Assembly (NCBI GenBank): GCA_037127255.1
Contig: JBANSL010000003.1
Span: forward strand, 18,355,314 to 18,419,313
DNA: 64,000 nucleotides
Direction of reading: 5' to 3'
DNA from: Persicaria tinctoria
Taxonomy: Eukaryota > Streptophyta > Magnoliopsida > Caryophyllales > Polygonaceae
Within the stretch, counting starts at the first letter, position 1, and each line of letters begins with the position of its first letter. Shown one piece after another: positions 1 through 25,500 of the stretch. The notes beneath the pieces are model-generated. The model worked only from the letters and a program-made list of their open reading frames with translations, made no database searches and was not told where the DNA came from. Made by a program: the position numbers and the translations under genes.

Positions 1-93
1 GTTAATGCTCCAAGGCCTTTGACACAAAACATCCTGTCAAAGCCTTTGAAACATCTATCCCGATTTTCATCAAGGGAGGGAGTTATCAGAAGC

Positions 94-453
94 CTATGGC
101 ACGGCTGAAGTAGATGGCTCCGGGATGGTCGGTGGAACCCGAGCAGGCGGTCTCCCCATGTCGGCCCGTCGCCCACCGACTACGTCGGTAATGCAGCTAC
201 TCAAAACGTCAGGGGGCTCTAAGGAAGGCTGCAACCCCATCGTCGCATCGCCGGAAGCATCCCAAGGTGGCATACCCGCCCAGAAGGTGTCGTTCTCGTC
301 GACCGGGGGCGTCCCCATCGACGGCTGTAAGCGCTCTGCAGACGCGAGCAGATCGTCGACTGTATGGTCGGGGGGTGCCGTAGACTCATGTACCTGGCTG
401 ACCGCTGCCCGGTCGCTGAACCTAATAGGCCGAAGGGTACCATCATCCCTCAT
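94..453 (-). CDS. Unidentified GC-rich ORF, possibly a gene fragment
   Basis: A 119-codon open frame lies in a GC-rich island whose composition differs sharply from the AT-rich DNA that follows it. The product is rich in Pro, Asp, Arg and Ser, with no motif, signal peptide or membrane segment that I recognise, and it looks like a disordered tail. The opposite strand is also open over 125–493, as expected of GC-rich DNA. It may be the C-terminal exon of a transposon gene such as a MULE or PMD gene, because a transposon-like palindrome array lies 1.5 kb to the right. That link is inference, and the left context is outside the window. Confidence 0.25.
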   Translation of the reverse strand: MRDDGTLRPIRFSDRAAVSQVHESTAPPDHTVDDLLASAERLQPSMGTPPVDENDTFWAGMPPWDASGDATMGLQPSLEPPDVLSSCITDVVGGRRADMGRPPARVPPTIPEPSTSAVP

Positions 454-499
454 GAGCCTCCCTGCCTGTTATTATGATCCAGTTGAATATTAATGTCTT

Positions 500-1170
500 T
501 TCAGTATATTTTAATATATTGCAATGTATTTTAATGTCTTTTGATGTATTTTAATATATTTTCATATGTTTTATTGTCGTTTATTCTATTTTAATGTTAT
601 TTAAGTATTCCAATTATATTTTAATTTTTTTATTGTATTCAATATAAATTTATTTTTATGTATTTGAATATATTTAAATATATTTTAATGTTAATTAAAT
701 ACTTTTGAAGTATTATAATATATTTTAATGTTTTTTTTGTCTTTCAATATACATTTATTTTCATGTATTTGAATATATTTTTAAAACATTCAAATATATT
801 TTAATGTTAATTAAATACTTTTGAAGTATTATAATATATTTTAATGTTTTTTATTTTCTTTCAATATATATTTATTTTTATGTATTTGAATATATTTTAA
901 AACATTCAAATATATTTTAATGTTAATTAAATACTTTTGAAGTATTATAATATATTTTAATGTTTTTTATTTTCTTTCAATATATATTTATTTTTATGTA
1001 TTTGAATATATTTTAAAACATTCAAATATATTTTAATGTTAATTAAATACTTTTGAAGTATTATAATATATTTTAATGTTTTTTATTTTCTTTCAATATA
1101 TATTTATTTTTATGTATTTGAATATATTTTAAAACATTCAAATATATTTTAATGTTAATTAAATACCTTT
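500..1170. repeat. AT-rich tandem repeat, 116-bp period
   Basis: The marker ACTTTTGAAG recurs at 701, 817, 933 and 1049, an exact 116-bp spacing, inside blocks rich in TATTTTAATG. The last three units are nearly identical, so the expansion is recent. The DNA to about 1490 continues as diverged AT-rich sequence with no gene visible. Confidence 0.85.
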
Positions 1171-1476
1171 TATTCACTTGTAATTATTTTCTATATATTT
1201 GAATATATACTATCTATTATATTCTATCAAATTACAACTATATTCTTTTCTATCACACTATCTATTATATTCTATCTTATTACAACTATATTCTTTTCTA
1301 TCACACTATATACTATAAAAAACATTATAATATATAAATAAATCAAAAAATATAGTTTCAATTATATTCTATCAAACAATATATATTATCAATCATATAT
1401 TCTATAAAATTCTATTATAAAACTATATTATCTATCTAATTATATTTTAAAACTCTAAAAATAAATCAAACAAAAA

Positions 1477-1992
1477 TTAATTCAAATAACATACTGGTGG
1501 AGTCGGGATCGGGGACACCTCAATGGTCCGACGCTTCCGCGGCGGTAATAGACCGTCGTCCGCCTCCGCCACAGCTCCGCCTCCATCGCCGCCGCCAGTG
1601 GCCGCCCCACCACCACCGTCACCGCCGCCAGTCGCCGCCCCACCACCACCACCCTTCTCAGCCGCCAATGTCGCCAGCACCACTAGACCGGGAGCCACCG
1701 GCTCCACCGCCACCGCCTCCACCTCCATCGTCGTCGCCTCCGCCTCCAATGCCGCCACCGCCGCCTCGAGGTCTCCCTCTCTCTCTGTCTCCATCTCTAT
1801 CGGTCTCTCTCTCTCTCTCTGGGTCTCTCTCTCTCTGGGTCGCTCTCTCTCTAGGTCGCTCTCTCTCCGCCTCCAATGCCGGCTCCGGCTCTCTCTCGCT
1901 CTCTGACGAAGAAGATGACGATGAAGACGAAGAGGCACATCCTCTTTCGTCTTTAAAGGACGGGCTTGCACGTCCTTAAGGACGTGCAGCAC
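1477..1992 (-). CDS. Low-complexity ORF next to a palindrome array (doubtful gene)
   Basis: A 171-codon minus-strand frame has an Arg/Glu-rich middle part encoded by a CT microsatellite, Gly-rich blocks, and a less repetitive tail around PPRKRRTIEVSPIPTPP. The plus strand is also open over 1497–1979, so openness alone proves little. It starts inside the palindrome cluster at 1969–2121, which is where a gene of the transposon type described at 21907–40865 would start. No domain is recognisable. Confidence 0.2.
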   Translation of the reverse strand: MLHVLKDVQARPLKTKEDVPLRLHRHLLRQRARESRSRHWRRRESDLERERPRERETQRERERPIEMETEREGDLEAAVAALEAEATTMEVEAVAVEPVAPGLVVLATLAAEKGGGGGAATGGGDGGGGAATGGGDGGGAVAEADDGLLPPRKRRTIEVSPIPTPPVCYLN

Positions 1993-2140
1993 GTCTTTAA
2001 GAACGTGCCCTAATGCACGTCCTTAAGGACGTGCAAGCCCGTCCCCAAGGACGTGCAAGCACGTCCGGGTTTGGAAAAAAAAAAAAAAGGTACACCCCAC
2101 TTGCACGTTCTTAAGGACGTGGGGATTTGCGGTATATATA
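1969..2140. promoter_or_regulatory. Array of CACGTCC-TTAA-GGACGTG palindromes with TATA box
   Basis: Five 18-bp palindromes start at 1969, 1990, 2016, 2038 and 2104. Those at 1969 and 2016 are perfect and the others carry one to a few changes. A TATATATA box follows at 2133–2140. The half-site/spacer geometry of 7-4-7, the 21–26-bp phasing of the first four and the adjacent TATA match the promoter arrays of the giant MULE at 21907–40865, but the half-site sequence is different. Each half contains an ACGT core of the kind bound by bZIP factors, which is a competing explanation. A MITE at 2199 interrupts whatever the TATA box served. Confidence 0.55.
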
Positions 2141-2198
2141 GCCGAAACGTAAAACTTCTACAAATTGATCTACACAAAATTAACAGGTAAAAATAATA

Positions 2199-2450
2199 CT
2201 CCCTCCGTTCGGCAAAACTTGTCATTTTAACTCTCCACACAACTTTTAATAAAACTAATAATTACACTTTTTTTTACTAATTTGCCCTCAATTATTACTC
2301 TACTTTTTACTTTATCAAAAACTACAACTCACAACACATCAATCAAATCAAGGACATTTTAGTAAAGTAGAAGCAAAAATACCTAAAATGACAAGTTTTT
2401 CCGAACAAAAACAAAACTCTAAAATGACAAGTTTTGCCGAACGGAGGGAT
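2199..2450. mobile_element. Stowaway-like MITE
   Basis: The left end CTCCCTCCGTTCGGC matches the right end GCCGAACGGAGGGA in inverted orientation. The interior is AT-rich and non-coding, and the length is about 250 bp. The right inner part (AAAATGACAAGTTTT) is partly duplicated. The expected TA duplication is clear on the left and degenerate on the right. Confidence 0.75.
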
Positions 2451-2911
2451 TACTCCGTAAAATCGTTTTTGGGTAAGAAAGGGAAACTCCAAAAAAAAAT
2501 TGGATTTTTCAGTCCGTTAAAACTTACTGTAAAAGTTTCCAGTGAGTGAGAGGGAAAAGCTAAAAACTGAAGCAATAAGAAAGAGCTAAAAATCTCTTTG
2601 AAAAAAGGAGCATCGTGTGCTCCCATGGCGGACCTTTCTACACCCTCCAGCTTTTCCTGCCATTCACCTTGCCCCTGTCAGCATCAACAGCGCTTTCACA
2701 GTGCCCTTCAATTTCATTTTTAACATTCCACTTCCACATTGCGGAATAAAAAATTTCAAGGAAAACGATCGAGGAATTGAAGCAATCGTCAGCGTCTGAG
2801 CTTTATCTTCCTCGCCGATTAAATTCGCTCTCCTCTCTTTCTCGCTCTCCAATAATCAAGTGAAGCACTGCCGCTTGATAATCGGAAGTCAATTTGCCGA
2901 TTCCGGTAGGG
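2451..2911 (+). promoter_or_regulatory. 5' flank of receptor-kinase copy 1
   Basis: This is non-coding sequence upstream of the copy 1 start codon. It should hold the promoter and 5' leader, but I see no clear TATA box. The last bases before the ATG resemble those before copies 2 and 3, which suggests a shared leader. Confidence 0.4.
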
Positions 2912-9714
<6,803 letters not shown>

Positions 9715-10880
9715 CTGCAGGATGAGAAGTGTCTCCAAAAGTATAGAGGTGGTGTTTGAAGGAAGGAAAACCCATGTACTCATGTTGAACTTGCATTGCA
9801 ATGTAGAAATTGTAAGAATATTTGCTGAGGTGAGATTGATCCATATATATGCTCATGAACCGTTACTGTATATATATTACACGATTGATCTGTTGGCTAT
9901 CTAGGAATTGGTTGATCATTAACATTTTGGTCTCAAATCATACATTTAGATTAAAACAGAGTGCAAATTTAACATAACTAACTCATTTTCGACCCATCAA
10001 TACAATACATATATTATGCTTCAGTTTTCCCTATATTACCAAAAATTCAAAATACTAAAATATTACTATTGTATTATACTCAAGACAAAACGTAAGTTGT
10101 TAAATTTAAGCTAACATTAGATAAAGTGAACTAACTGAATAGGAATGAATTTAGTTTGGTTGAATTCAAAAATAAAATGTTTTTGTTTTTTTATAAGGAA
10201 GATAAGAATTCGGTTCTCCAGACCCCCCGAAAATATAAAATGCTTCTAATCTTTAACTTGTGTATTTATGTTCTAAAAAAAACAATTGTATATTTATGAC
10301 TCTTCCTATGGACTGCCCCTATGATTTTACAAGGCTCGACTCTCAGTGGTCCCAATTTTATTTGTTGGGCTACGCTGAGCCCATAGTTAAATACACAAGT
10401 CCAATGTCTCTATACAGCGGCGTTATTAGGTATGATGTAATTTTAACCCTTTTTATAACTCACGATAATACATGATACTGATCTACTTTCTGATATAAAA
10501 ATTCAAGTTATAATGTGTGGTTTATATTTTTATTTTTGTACATAAGTAACCGAGATTTACCTTCAATCTCGACTCAAAAGTTTAAGCTATTATGTAACTC
10601 GTATGTGGTTGTTGTCTCCTGTTAATATGTTTCGTTTTTCTTTGTCTTATCCAACTCTTATTTTTTGTTGGTTGCGTTGGTTTTACTTTACCTCTTTTTG
10701 ATGTCATTGCTCGCTCGGTTACATTGTATATTCTGGGCTATTGTTTAAGATACAAGTGTGTACATTTTAACCTCAAACTTTACTTACACGGGTTATATAG
10801 AACTATGTTGCTGTTGTGTTTCATCCTATTCAACGTGGGACATTCTTATTTTCATACATATTTGACCAGAAAAAAAAAAT
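9715..10880. other. 3' flank of copy 1 with a LINE/SINE-like tail
   Basis: The start is probably the 3' UTR of copy 1. The rest is AT-rich with no supported gene. At about 10178–10236 a T-rich run leads into ATAAGGAAGATAAGAATTCG, which resembles the sequence next to the poly(T) of the LINE at 59242 and the retroposon at 51664. It may be a short minus-strand retroposon 3' end. Confidence 0.4.
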
Positions 10881-11089
10881 CTTTTGCTAATGTACGTTAT
10901 TCTCACATGTGTCGATCTCGAAGTCCGACAAGGGTGGTCTGTCGACCTAGGAATTCGGCTTCGGCAGAGAAGCCGAGTTGATCCAACGATGATCTCTCAC
11001 TCAGTGAAGGGTTGCCGACCAGTGCAGGGCTGCCGAGTCGAAAACTCGGCACGGGCACCGTGCGATGCGAATGGCGAAAAAATGGCCGA

Positions 11090-11280
11090 ATAACAGGACC
11101 CATAATTTATAGAGTCGTCTCACAGTCTGAGACTCTTTCAGTCAAAAAATATGCATTTAAGCCGTACGGTGTGAATGAAAAACATACATGGCAAACAAAC
11201 TCTCATAATTGACCAATAATGGCAACAAACGAGATTGTCATTCACTCCATGTTTGACGAGTCAAAAAGAAGAACAAAAGC
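11090..11280. repeat. Flank segment shared with 21525–21690
   Basis: The text around ATAATTTATAGAGTC, TGCATTTAAGCC and CATAATTGACCAATAATG is repeated with substitutions downstream of copy 2 near 21525–21690. The duplication unit of the kinase array therefore probably included 3' flanking DNA. A GC-rich, inverted-repeat-rich stretch just upstream (10915–11060, with GGCTTCGGCAGAGAAGCC) is unidentified. Confidence 0.6.
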
Positions 11281-12227
11281 TAAAAAGGGAAGAAGAAGAA
11301 GATAGAGAAATTTGGGTAAATACTGTAACTTTTTATTTTGTTTATCCCATTATTTTTTCCCATAAAATCAAGAATTATACCGGACTTTAGCCATGATTTG
11401 TATATAGGTTGAATTTAAAAAAAATATATTGTTAGGAATCCGTGTTATTAAAGGATTTCATGCGTTCTTTCTAGTATGGGAGTCAATCATCCACTTCCAT
11501 ACAATTTTTAAGAAAACTAATAATGTATATTGTTTGACACCAAGTGACAAACTTGCTAATGGTTTGACAATCATGTATATTGTAATGACAAAGTAGTGGA
11601 TTATGTTGCTCATATTCGGTTGACTTTAGACAACTCAAATTGAAGAACCCCAAGATCGACAATCTCGTCCGAAAAGATGTCCTTGGGTGGTGGTACAACC
11701 GATGATCACATTCAAATTTTCGCATTGTATAACAAAAAATGTACTGTATAATGTAATAACAAATCAATTTACTTCTCTGATTCTCATTCCATTGTCGCTC
11801 ATTCTTTTCATTGACGCAACAAAAATAATTTGATGTTACTCTTCCATATATACACGCTCTATATATTATCGCATTTATATAATATGATAATCACAATAAA
11901 TAATGGGTTAATTATACAAACATTGGTGTTACATTTCCAAAACTTCAAAATGGGGGAAATATTGGAGTTAAAACAAAAACAATATTTTTGAGAAATATGT
12001 ATTTTATTTTCTCAATTTAGAGAAGTTGTTAGTGATCATTCTCTCTAAAATTAAATAATTTTTCAAATCTTTAGGAAAGATATTGGACCATTTTGAATAG
12101 TATTTTCAATGAAAAATAAAATACATAACGTAATTGTTATGTGAATAACGAATAGATTCGAAGTTTGATATGCGAGTTCGACAATACTTAAGAGAAATAT
12201 ACAAATTCTCAACAGTAATTAATATAA
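11281..12227. other. AT-rich intergenic DNA, no gene seen
   Basis: Only short chance ORFs occur in this stretch, and I found no repeat or RNA gene in it. Confidence 0.5.
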
Positions 12228-12912
12228 TACTCCCTCCGTTAATTAAAACTTAACGTTTTACTACATGTTTTTTTAGGTGTTAAAAACTATATAAAATATT
12301 AAATTTTTTAATAATTTTTTAATAATTGCACACTTATTACTATTAAGTACTCCCTCCGATCCAAAAAGGTTGTCGTTTGATTTTTTAACACGTATTTTAA
12401 GGAGCTAAAAACTATATAAAATATCAACTTTTTTTAAATTATTTTTTTACAACTTAATATTTGTTGGTAATAAGTATTAGATTATAAAAAAATAATAAGA
12501 AAAAAGTTAATATATTATATAGTTTTTAGCTCCTTAAAATACGTGTTAAAAAGTCAAACGACATCTATTTTGGATCGGAGGTAGTATTAAATATGAATTT
12601 ATAAAAATAAATATAAAAAAATATTTTATATAGTTTTTATCATTATAAAAAAGCATACATAAAAGTAATAAACAGATGAGTAAAATACAGTATTACCTCC
12701 GATTCAAAATATATGTCGTTTGACTTTTCAACACGTATTTTATGAAGATAAAAACTATATAAAATATCAATTTTTTTAAAATTAATTTTTACAATTTAAT
12801 ATTTATTGATAATAAATATTAAATCATAAAAAAAAATTAATATATTATTTAGTTTTTAGCTCGTTAAAATACGTGTTAAAAAATTAAATGTATTTTGGAT
12901 CGGAGGAGGTAG
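12228..12912. mobile_element. Nested cluster of Stowaway-like MITEs
   Basis: A complete element at 12350–12584 has ends CTCCCTCCGATCCAAAA and TTTTGGATCGGAGG and a TA duplication (12348–12349, 12585–12586). A second element at 12696–12912 has related ends (ACCTCCGATTCAAAAT; TTTTGGATCGGAGG) and TA flanks. Around the first lie what look like the halves of an older element that begins CTCCCTCCGTTAATT near 12232. All contain ACTATATAAAATAT-like inner repeats. Confidence 0.75.
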
Positions 12913-13303
12913 TATAATTTATTAAGCATAAAAAAAACGCGGGTAACAAGTTAAGAGAAATATTTTAGATAACCAGTCGAAGATGCTCTAACATCCTTCT
13001 ACTCTTCTAGATGATCCGAGATTCCAAAGTCCCTTTAAGTCTTTAACAAGCTCTCATGGCGACTCCCGGTCAGCCTGCACTGCAGCAGTGTTGACAGACA
13101 GTCCCCACCCTCCGGACTCCTGTCAACCTCAACTACGCTTTCCCAACAATCCTGAGGCCCATCCACATGCATTCGTTCCAAATTTCAAAGGAAAACAAAG
13201 TATAAAATGGAATCATCTGCGTTTCCATGTCGACTGAGTTGCATTTTCTTTGTTTTCCTCCCTCTACCTTGCTTCCCTACCGGAATCGCTGTTTCCGGGA
13301 GGG

Positions 13304-19866
<6,563 letters not shown>

Positions 19867-20990
19867 ATGGACAAATTGTAAGGACATTTCTCCGAAGGTG
19901 AGGCCGTGAGGTCAATAGGCTTACATTATTGTTGTGTTAATTACTAGGTTTGCTAGAGCAACTATACATGATTGAACCTATCCAGACGGTGCATCGTCTG
20001 CTACGAACTGTAATTTATGTAGGTCTGTGCAGTTTGTGTGTTCATTGAGTGATGACTTACCCTAGCTCCTTCACTTGGACTGTCATATATGATAGCTCTC
20101 ACACATGGAAATATGGTTATATGGAATGCTTAAAGCAAATGCCTTTCTTTTGATTCAGTGCAATACCTTTAGCTAAAAAATATACTGTATGTATCTTTGT
20201 GTGGGAAAAACAGTAAGGCAAACAAACAGAAGTATTTATTTGTTGCTTGGGGATTAATTTTGCAAATGCTGCACAAATTGAATGATTGATTGGTTTCTTG
20301 TATGTATGTGTTTGTTGTTTACCCTTGCAAATAATGCATTGCTTTGTTGCATTATTCATGGTCTCCTATTAGTGGAGATTCTGATGCTTCATTAGAACCT
20401 CCATAGTCCATAAGTTCCTTGATTTTCATTATCTTCATCTTGCATTCTATCTTGCAGGGTCGGATAAGACGACTGCTGAAAAGGAAGCCAGAGGCCAGCC
20501 GCGAACATCGCAGCCATGGGCCCTTGTATATGATCAGTGCTCGTTGAGGCCTCGAAAATATCAAGCATCACAACTGTACAAGTGCCTATAGCTGGGGTAA
20601 CAACTAAAAAACGACAACTAACTAGAGGGCCTTTATGTCAGGAATATGAATCCCTCACTTATTGTAATATCTAAGGGCCTAGCCTACGTCTAACAAGCTT
20701 TAAAAAAAGTGTGAATTCTATTGAGTGATTTATTGATTAGCTTAACAACCTCTATATATTGTTAGATCATATGATGAGCGAAGCGAGTGCACAATAAGAA
20801 TGTGTAGGTGAGACCGCAGGATTGTAATCCATCATGTAACAGAATTAATGAGCTGCTCCAACTCAGCTCGTTCTGTATACAACAGAACTTTTCCTCGATT
20901 TCCTCCTCCATGTAGCTTAAGCTCTCTTTGTTGTTCTTCCATGGAGACCTATGGCTACAGTCAGTAGTTCAGAGTTTGACATATATGGTC
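19867..20990. other. 3' flank of copy 2
   Basis: The start is probably 3' UTR. Around 20459–20640 the sequence resembles the region at 50790–50935 downstream of copy 3 (shared GTACAAGTGCCT and neighbouring matches), which supports duplication of gene plus 3' flank. No coding frame is conserved between the two that I can see. Confidence 0.45.
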
Positions 20991-21420
20991 ATGCAAGAGA
21001 GTTAATTGAATATGATGTAACGAGAATGATAATAGCGAAAAAAGATACAGAGATTTACGTGGTTCGATAATAATGTGTTACTTACGTCTATGGGTAGAGA
21101 ACCAGTTTTCTATTAGAGGAAGCAAAAACAGATTGGGAGACTGAAAACCCAAAACAGACAGCCGATAGACCCGTTTACAATAAACATTTCATACTACAAA
21201 GGTGGGGTGACGCTACACCCATAACCCTCGCTAGGAACACGTTGCTTCCTGGATCCTCGACGGTCAGCGAGACTACCGTTGGAGGGCAGAACCCTCCGAA
21301 CTCTCGATGCGTCGTCGGTCAACAATAATAAGAGAGAGACTTTGACATCGTGGATGTGATTATATTTCCATTGCACGAGATCAAAAGATTAACAAGGGCT
21401 ATATATTTTGATCCCTCAGA
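20991..21420. repeat. LTR-like fragment (tentative)
   Basis: The segment contains AGATTTACGTGGTTCG, which I associate with LTR-like repeats of dicot genomes, and a GC-rich block with short inverted repeats. It splits the duplicated 3' flank of copy 2 relative to copy 1, as an insertion would. I found no paired LTR, primer site or target duplication. Confidence 0.3.
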
Positions 21421-21524
21421 TTTTTATTTCTAAACACATATATTGGACCAAATAAAAAAAGGTAAAGTGTAGATAAGTACTCCTTTAGGCAGACGTCATT
21501 GTCACGGGGTAACCCACACATTCC

Positions 21525-21690
21525 ATAATTCATAGAGTCACCTCTCAGTCAATATTTGTGCATTTAGCTACTTTCTTTGTGATTGAAATATGGCTGACAA
21601 AAAAACATTCATAATTGACCGATAATGACAAACATACGAGATTGTCCTTTACACTAATCTACAAGTTTGGAAAAGTAAATGAACAGAAAT
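21525..21690. repeat. Flank segment shared with 11090–11280
   Basis: This is the second copy of the flank described at 11090. It marks the right limit of recognisable duplication before the MULE insertion at 21907. Confidence 0.6.
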
Positions 21691-21920
21691 TATAAGAAAA
21701 ATGATTTATAGTCGTCTATCTTACAATAGTAGAGTATCAATACTCATGGGGTAATTTCATCTCTCACTCTTCGTAATATTTTGACATCTTATTTTTCACT
21801 AACTCTACCCCATCCTTTAAGAATTTCAATTTTTAATCCACACTCATAAGTTTATCTTATTACTATTTTTTAAACTTTATTTATACCCCACTATATATTT
21901 TTAACCGGAAACGATATATA

Positions 21921-22156
21921 CACCGCTAATTTTTACTATTTCCACCGCTAATCACCGCATAGGTATGCGGTGATTTAATGACGGTCAACGCAAATACCGC
22001 ATGTATATGCGGTATGTAACCGCATGTATATGCGGTGAGTACCCCGTTCCGTTTCAACCCCACTGCATACCCATGCGGTAATATCGGATAACCGGATTTG
22101 CGGGCAACAATTCGGTTGAGCCGAAGGGACCGATAGACACCGCTTGGGTATGCGGT
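21921..22156. repeat. Left terminal repeat with five palindromes
   Basis: Palindromes of the ACCGCAT-N4-ATGCGGT type start at 21954, 21996, 22019, 22062 and 22139. The first three are exact and the last two have single mismatches. No gene start is adjacent, so here the motif serves the element end, as it also does at 40535–40816. Confidence 0.85.
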
Positions 22157-22520
22157 ATACTATGACACTACGAATTAATCGTATAATCCAGGCACATCTG
22201 CGGTGTTATATCCTTCTACAGTTGAATTAACTTGTAATATGTTATATCCTTCTACAGTTGAATTAACTTGTAATAATGTCGTGATCTGAAAAAACTCATT
22301 TGTTGAATTTAAAACGAAAGTGCGATAAATATCCTCGATGACGAGTTGAATTCAAAAGAAATATGATATTGCACCAACATTTATTAAAACGAAAGTGCGA
22401 TAAATATCCTCCATGACGAAAATATGAAGTTCGAAAAATAATTTGTGAAATGGAATAGACAAAGATACAACCTAATTGAACAAATGAAGTTCGAAAAATG
22501 ACACCAGAAAGTGGAAAGTG
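22157..22520. repeat. Subterminal direct repeats
   Basis: A unit containing TTATATCCTTCTACAGTTGA occurs twice in a row (about 22207 and 22241). AAAACGAAAGTGCGATAAAT and GAAGTTCGAAAAAT are also each repeated between 22310 and 22500. The region is otherwise non-coding and separates the terminal repeat from the 3' end of the transposase gene. Confidence 0.7.
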
Positions 22521-25500
22521 CTAATACGATAGGGGACGGCCACCATCACGACGACGGTAAGCTCTATATCGTGCTATCCTCGCTGCAAACTGCTCTTCCC
22601 AACCGTCGACCGTGCGATGGTGATGTCGTGTCCATGTGATGTAGACTGGAGGAAGAGGTGAACCAGGCAACAACCAAATCTGTGAATACAAGGTGAATAT
22701 TGACATCAGAAAAGATAAACAAAACATTAACAAATTAATGAATATGAAATATGAAACGTACCGGAACGAAATGGTTGTTGTTGCCGACTAAAGCTATTCC
22801 ATCTAGCTCCTCATAGGCCGGTACTGACGGGCCACCGGTGGCGTATAGAGGTAGGCACAACATAGGCATCATCTGTGACAAAATCACCAAAGGACGCTGG
22901 TGAAGCGTGGCAAACACCTCGCCCATGATCGGAATCTCCATCCAATACGTAGCATCATGACACGTGCCGAAATAGTTGACCCTCATGATGAGCTCATGTA
23001 AGGCCGGATAGTAATGGTACCGATCTGAATGCACCTGCAGCTCAACGGCCAACTCTCGTCAAACTCGAGGTCATGCGTCTTGTCCCAAGTTCAGCAGACA
23101 AGCAAAAGACCTATACCCACAGTGAGCATCACCTGCAACATTTGTGACGGCTCGTATGAAAGTAATCATGAATTCGTCGATGTTGCCAGTGCCCCAATTG
23201 AATTCTACTCGAGGTAGATTATGTGGTGGAAGCGTCGTAGGTGCTGGTGTTGGAGTGTCGCCTACAATCTGCGGAGGTGGATCCGACGCTAATCGACCTC
23301 GTCCACGTCCCCTTCCACGACCCCGTCCTCGTCCTCTGCCTACTCCTCGGCCCCTAGGAGGGTCGTCGATGGCAACGTCGTTGGACCCAGTGGCCCCCTC
23401 AGTACCTTCCACGTCATCTGTTTCGTTTGATGTCGGTTGACCCCGACCTCGGCCTCGCCCTCGTGCGGATCCAATGGTCGCCTGTCCATCTGCCCGACGT
23501 TGAGCCCGAGCACGCTCACGTTCCCAGGGTAGAGGGTTCGTCTGAAAGGGGTGGCGAGTCCTCGGTCTCCCGGGCGGTCTACGGTCCTCCGGGTCAGGGG
23601 TGGTCAACGGTGTATGAGAGGGACGATCCCCGTCGTTGAATGCCAACGCGATTCTCCAACGAGTTTCCTCGTCCATAGCTCCGCTCTGGAACAAACTGAT
23701 CATGCGCGACATGTCCACATCAGCTCAGCTGAGGGGAGTGTTATCCTGGACGTTGTCAACATGAGGCCTCTTGAAATCCAATTGCTTCCAAAAAATGTGT
23801 ATCTGGGATGGTCTGATGGGTATCTGCGTGTCTCGACAAGCTTGCATGTCATGTGTGCATGGAAGACCGTAGACGTCCCTCCAGTATGCATCTCTGCATG
23901 GTTGCGACGGTGGCTCGGCTTCCATCTTTGTGTAGATTTCGAACAACAGGTTGAAACATTCCTTTGACACAATATTCCGAATTCGATCGAAAATCCATAG
24001 GTCGTGGGAGTCTGTAGGCCAGGTGTTGTTCGCTCTCCCCAATGTATTCTTCACCTCCCATATTTGATCCGCCATCATCAGATCGATTGTGTTTATCACG
24101 TGAGTGAAATCACCGACTGCAGAGTTTAAGGTCTTTTTCAACACAGAATGAGCAGCCTCAACCCTAAAAGATAAGTGAGACTCGCAGGTGAAGATCGTTA
24201 TATGTAAACAAATAACGTGTATAATGAATTTTATAATGAAAACGTAGGCGCACCTGTTCGTCGTGGTCGTACCAAAATGCTGGATTGCGTCTGTCCATGC
24301 ACGAACTATCTGCTCCGAGTAATCTTGTAACCATGTCGCCTCCAAATACGGCATAAGCCCTTCGATATGCCCCCACTCTGCATGCATACCCCTCCTTCTA
24401 GCGGTGAAAGTTTCAACCGATCTAGATTGGAATAGGCCAACACATGCGTTCTTGAAACGCCTAGCAACATCAAGATTCTTTGACTTCTGGAAAGCAGCTT
24501 ATTCGCATCGTCGGAGGACGTGCACTGTGCACAACATATGCCTGACATTGGGAAGAACTTCTCGTAGCGCCGCAATCAACCCCAACTCTCGATCAGTGAC
24601 AACAACGTTAGGAAGATTACCTCGCATGAGGTAAACGAGCTGCCTCAACGCCCAAATGTACGTATCTGTGTTCTCGTGCGACATGAAGCAGAACCCGATG
24701 ACGAAGTTCTTCTTTGTGCAAGTAAATCCAACGAACTCACACAAAGGGATCCCGTACCTGCATTTATGGTGAAATATTTGAGTTCGCAGACCCTGTTGGA
24801 AAGGGGTAAAAGAATAAGTGTATATAGAAACTTACGCATTCGTCCGGTATGTACTATCGACGAGGACGACGTATGGAAACATGGCTAGAAGATGGCGAGC
24901 GTCTGTATGGGCGATGAATAGATCTTGAAGCCTGTTGGGATCGTTAGGGGATCTCCTCGTACAGTAGTAGTAACCCTTATCCCGCAAAATGCGGAGTGCT
25001 TCCTGGGAGACTGTTCGATCTCCTCTCGCTTCAGCTTTAAACTTTGCTCTCGCATTGTACACCTGGCGCCGCGATGTGAAGTTCAACTTCTTTCGTGCGT
25101 CAGCTGTCATCTTCAATGTAGCTAAAATCGGTTTTGGTGGGGTACCAGCGACGGTAAGGGCCAACGTAGTGTCTCTTTCATCTGTATCCATTCGTCCGAC
25201 GTACGGGTGACCGTCCAATGCACCGGGGAGTAGATGATTGTGCTTGCCATGAATAACGTCCAGGCCCCATTCGCCCCGTTTGAACTCCACGCCAGACAAT
25301 GCAAACGGACACCCCTCTATCTTCGAAACAGCTCTGCGCGTGTTCCCGCTTGCATCATCTCCGGCTACTCGCGGTCTCTTACGGGGAGTGTACTGGCCGT
25401 ACTTCTCACATGCGAGCAATAGACTTCCACACCTTGTAGGAGTGCTCCCCCAAGAACGCTTGATTGTCAAAACCATATTAAGCTTTAATGCTGTGACACG

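Noticed and set aside
1497..1979. Proline/histidine/serine-rich plus-strand ORF
   Set aside because: It is low-complexity translation of GC-rich and CT-repeat DNA that is open in several frames, with no domain.
23144..23967. Plus-strand ORFs opposite the transposase linker
   Set aside because: They are antisense shadows of the Arg-Gly-rich linker and OTU coding exon.
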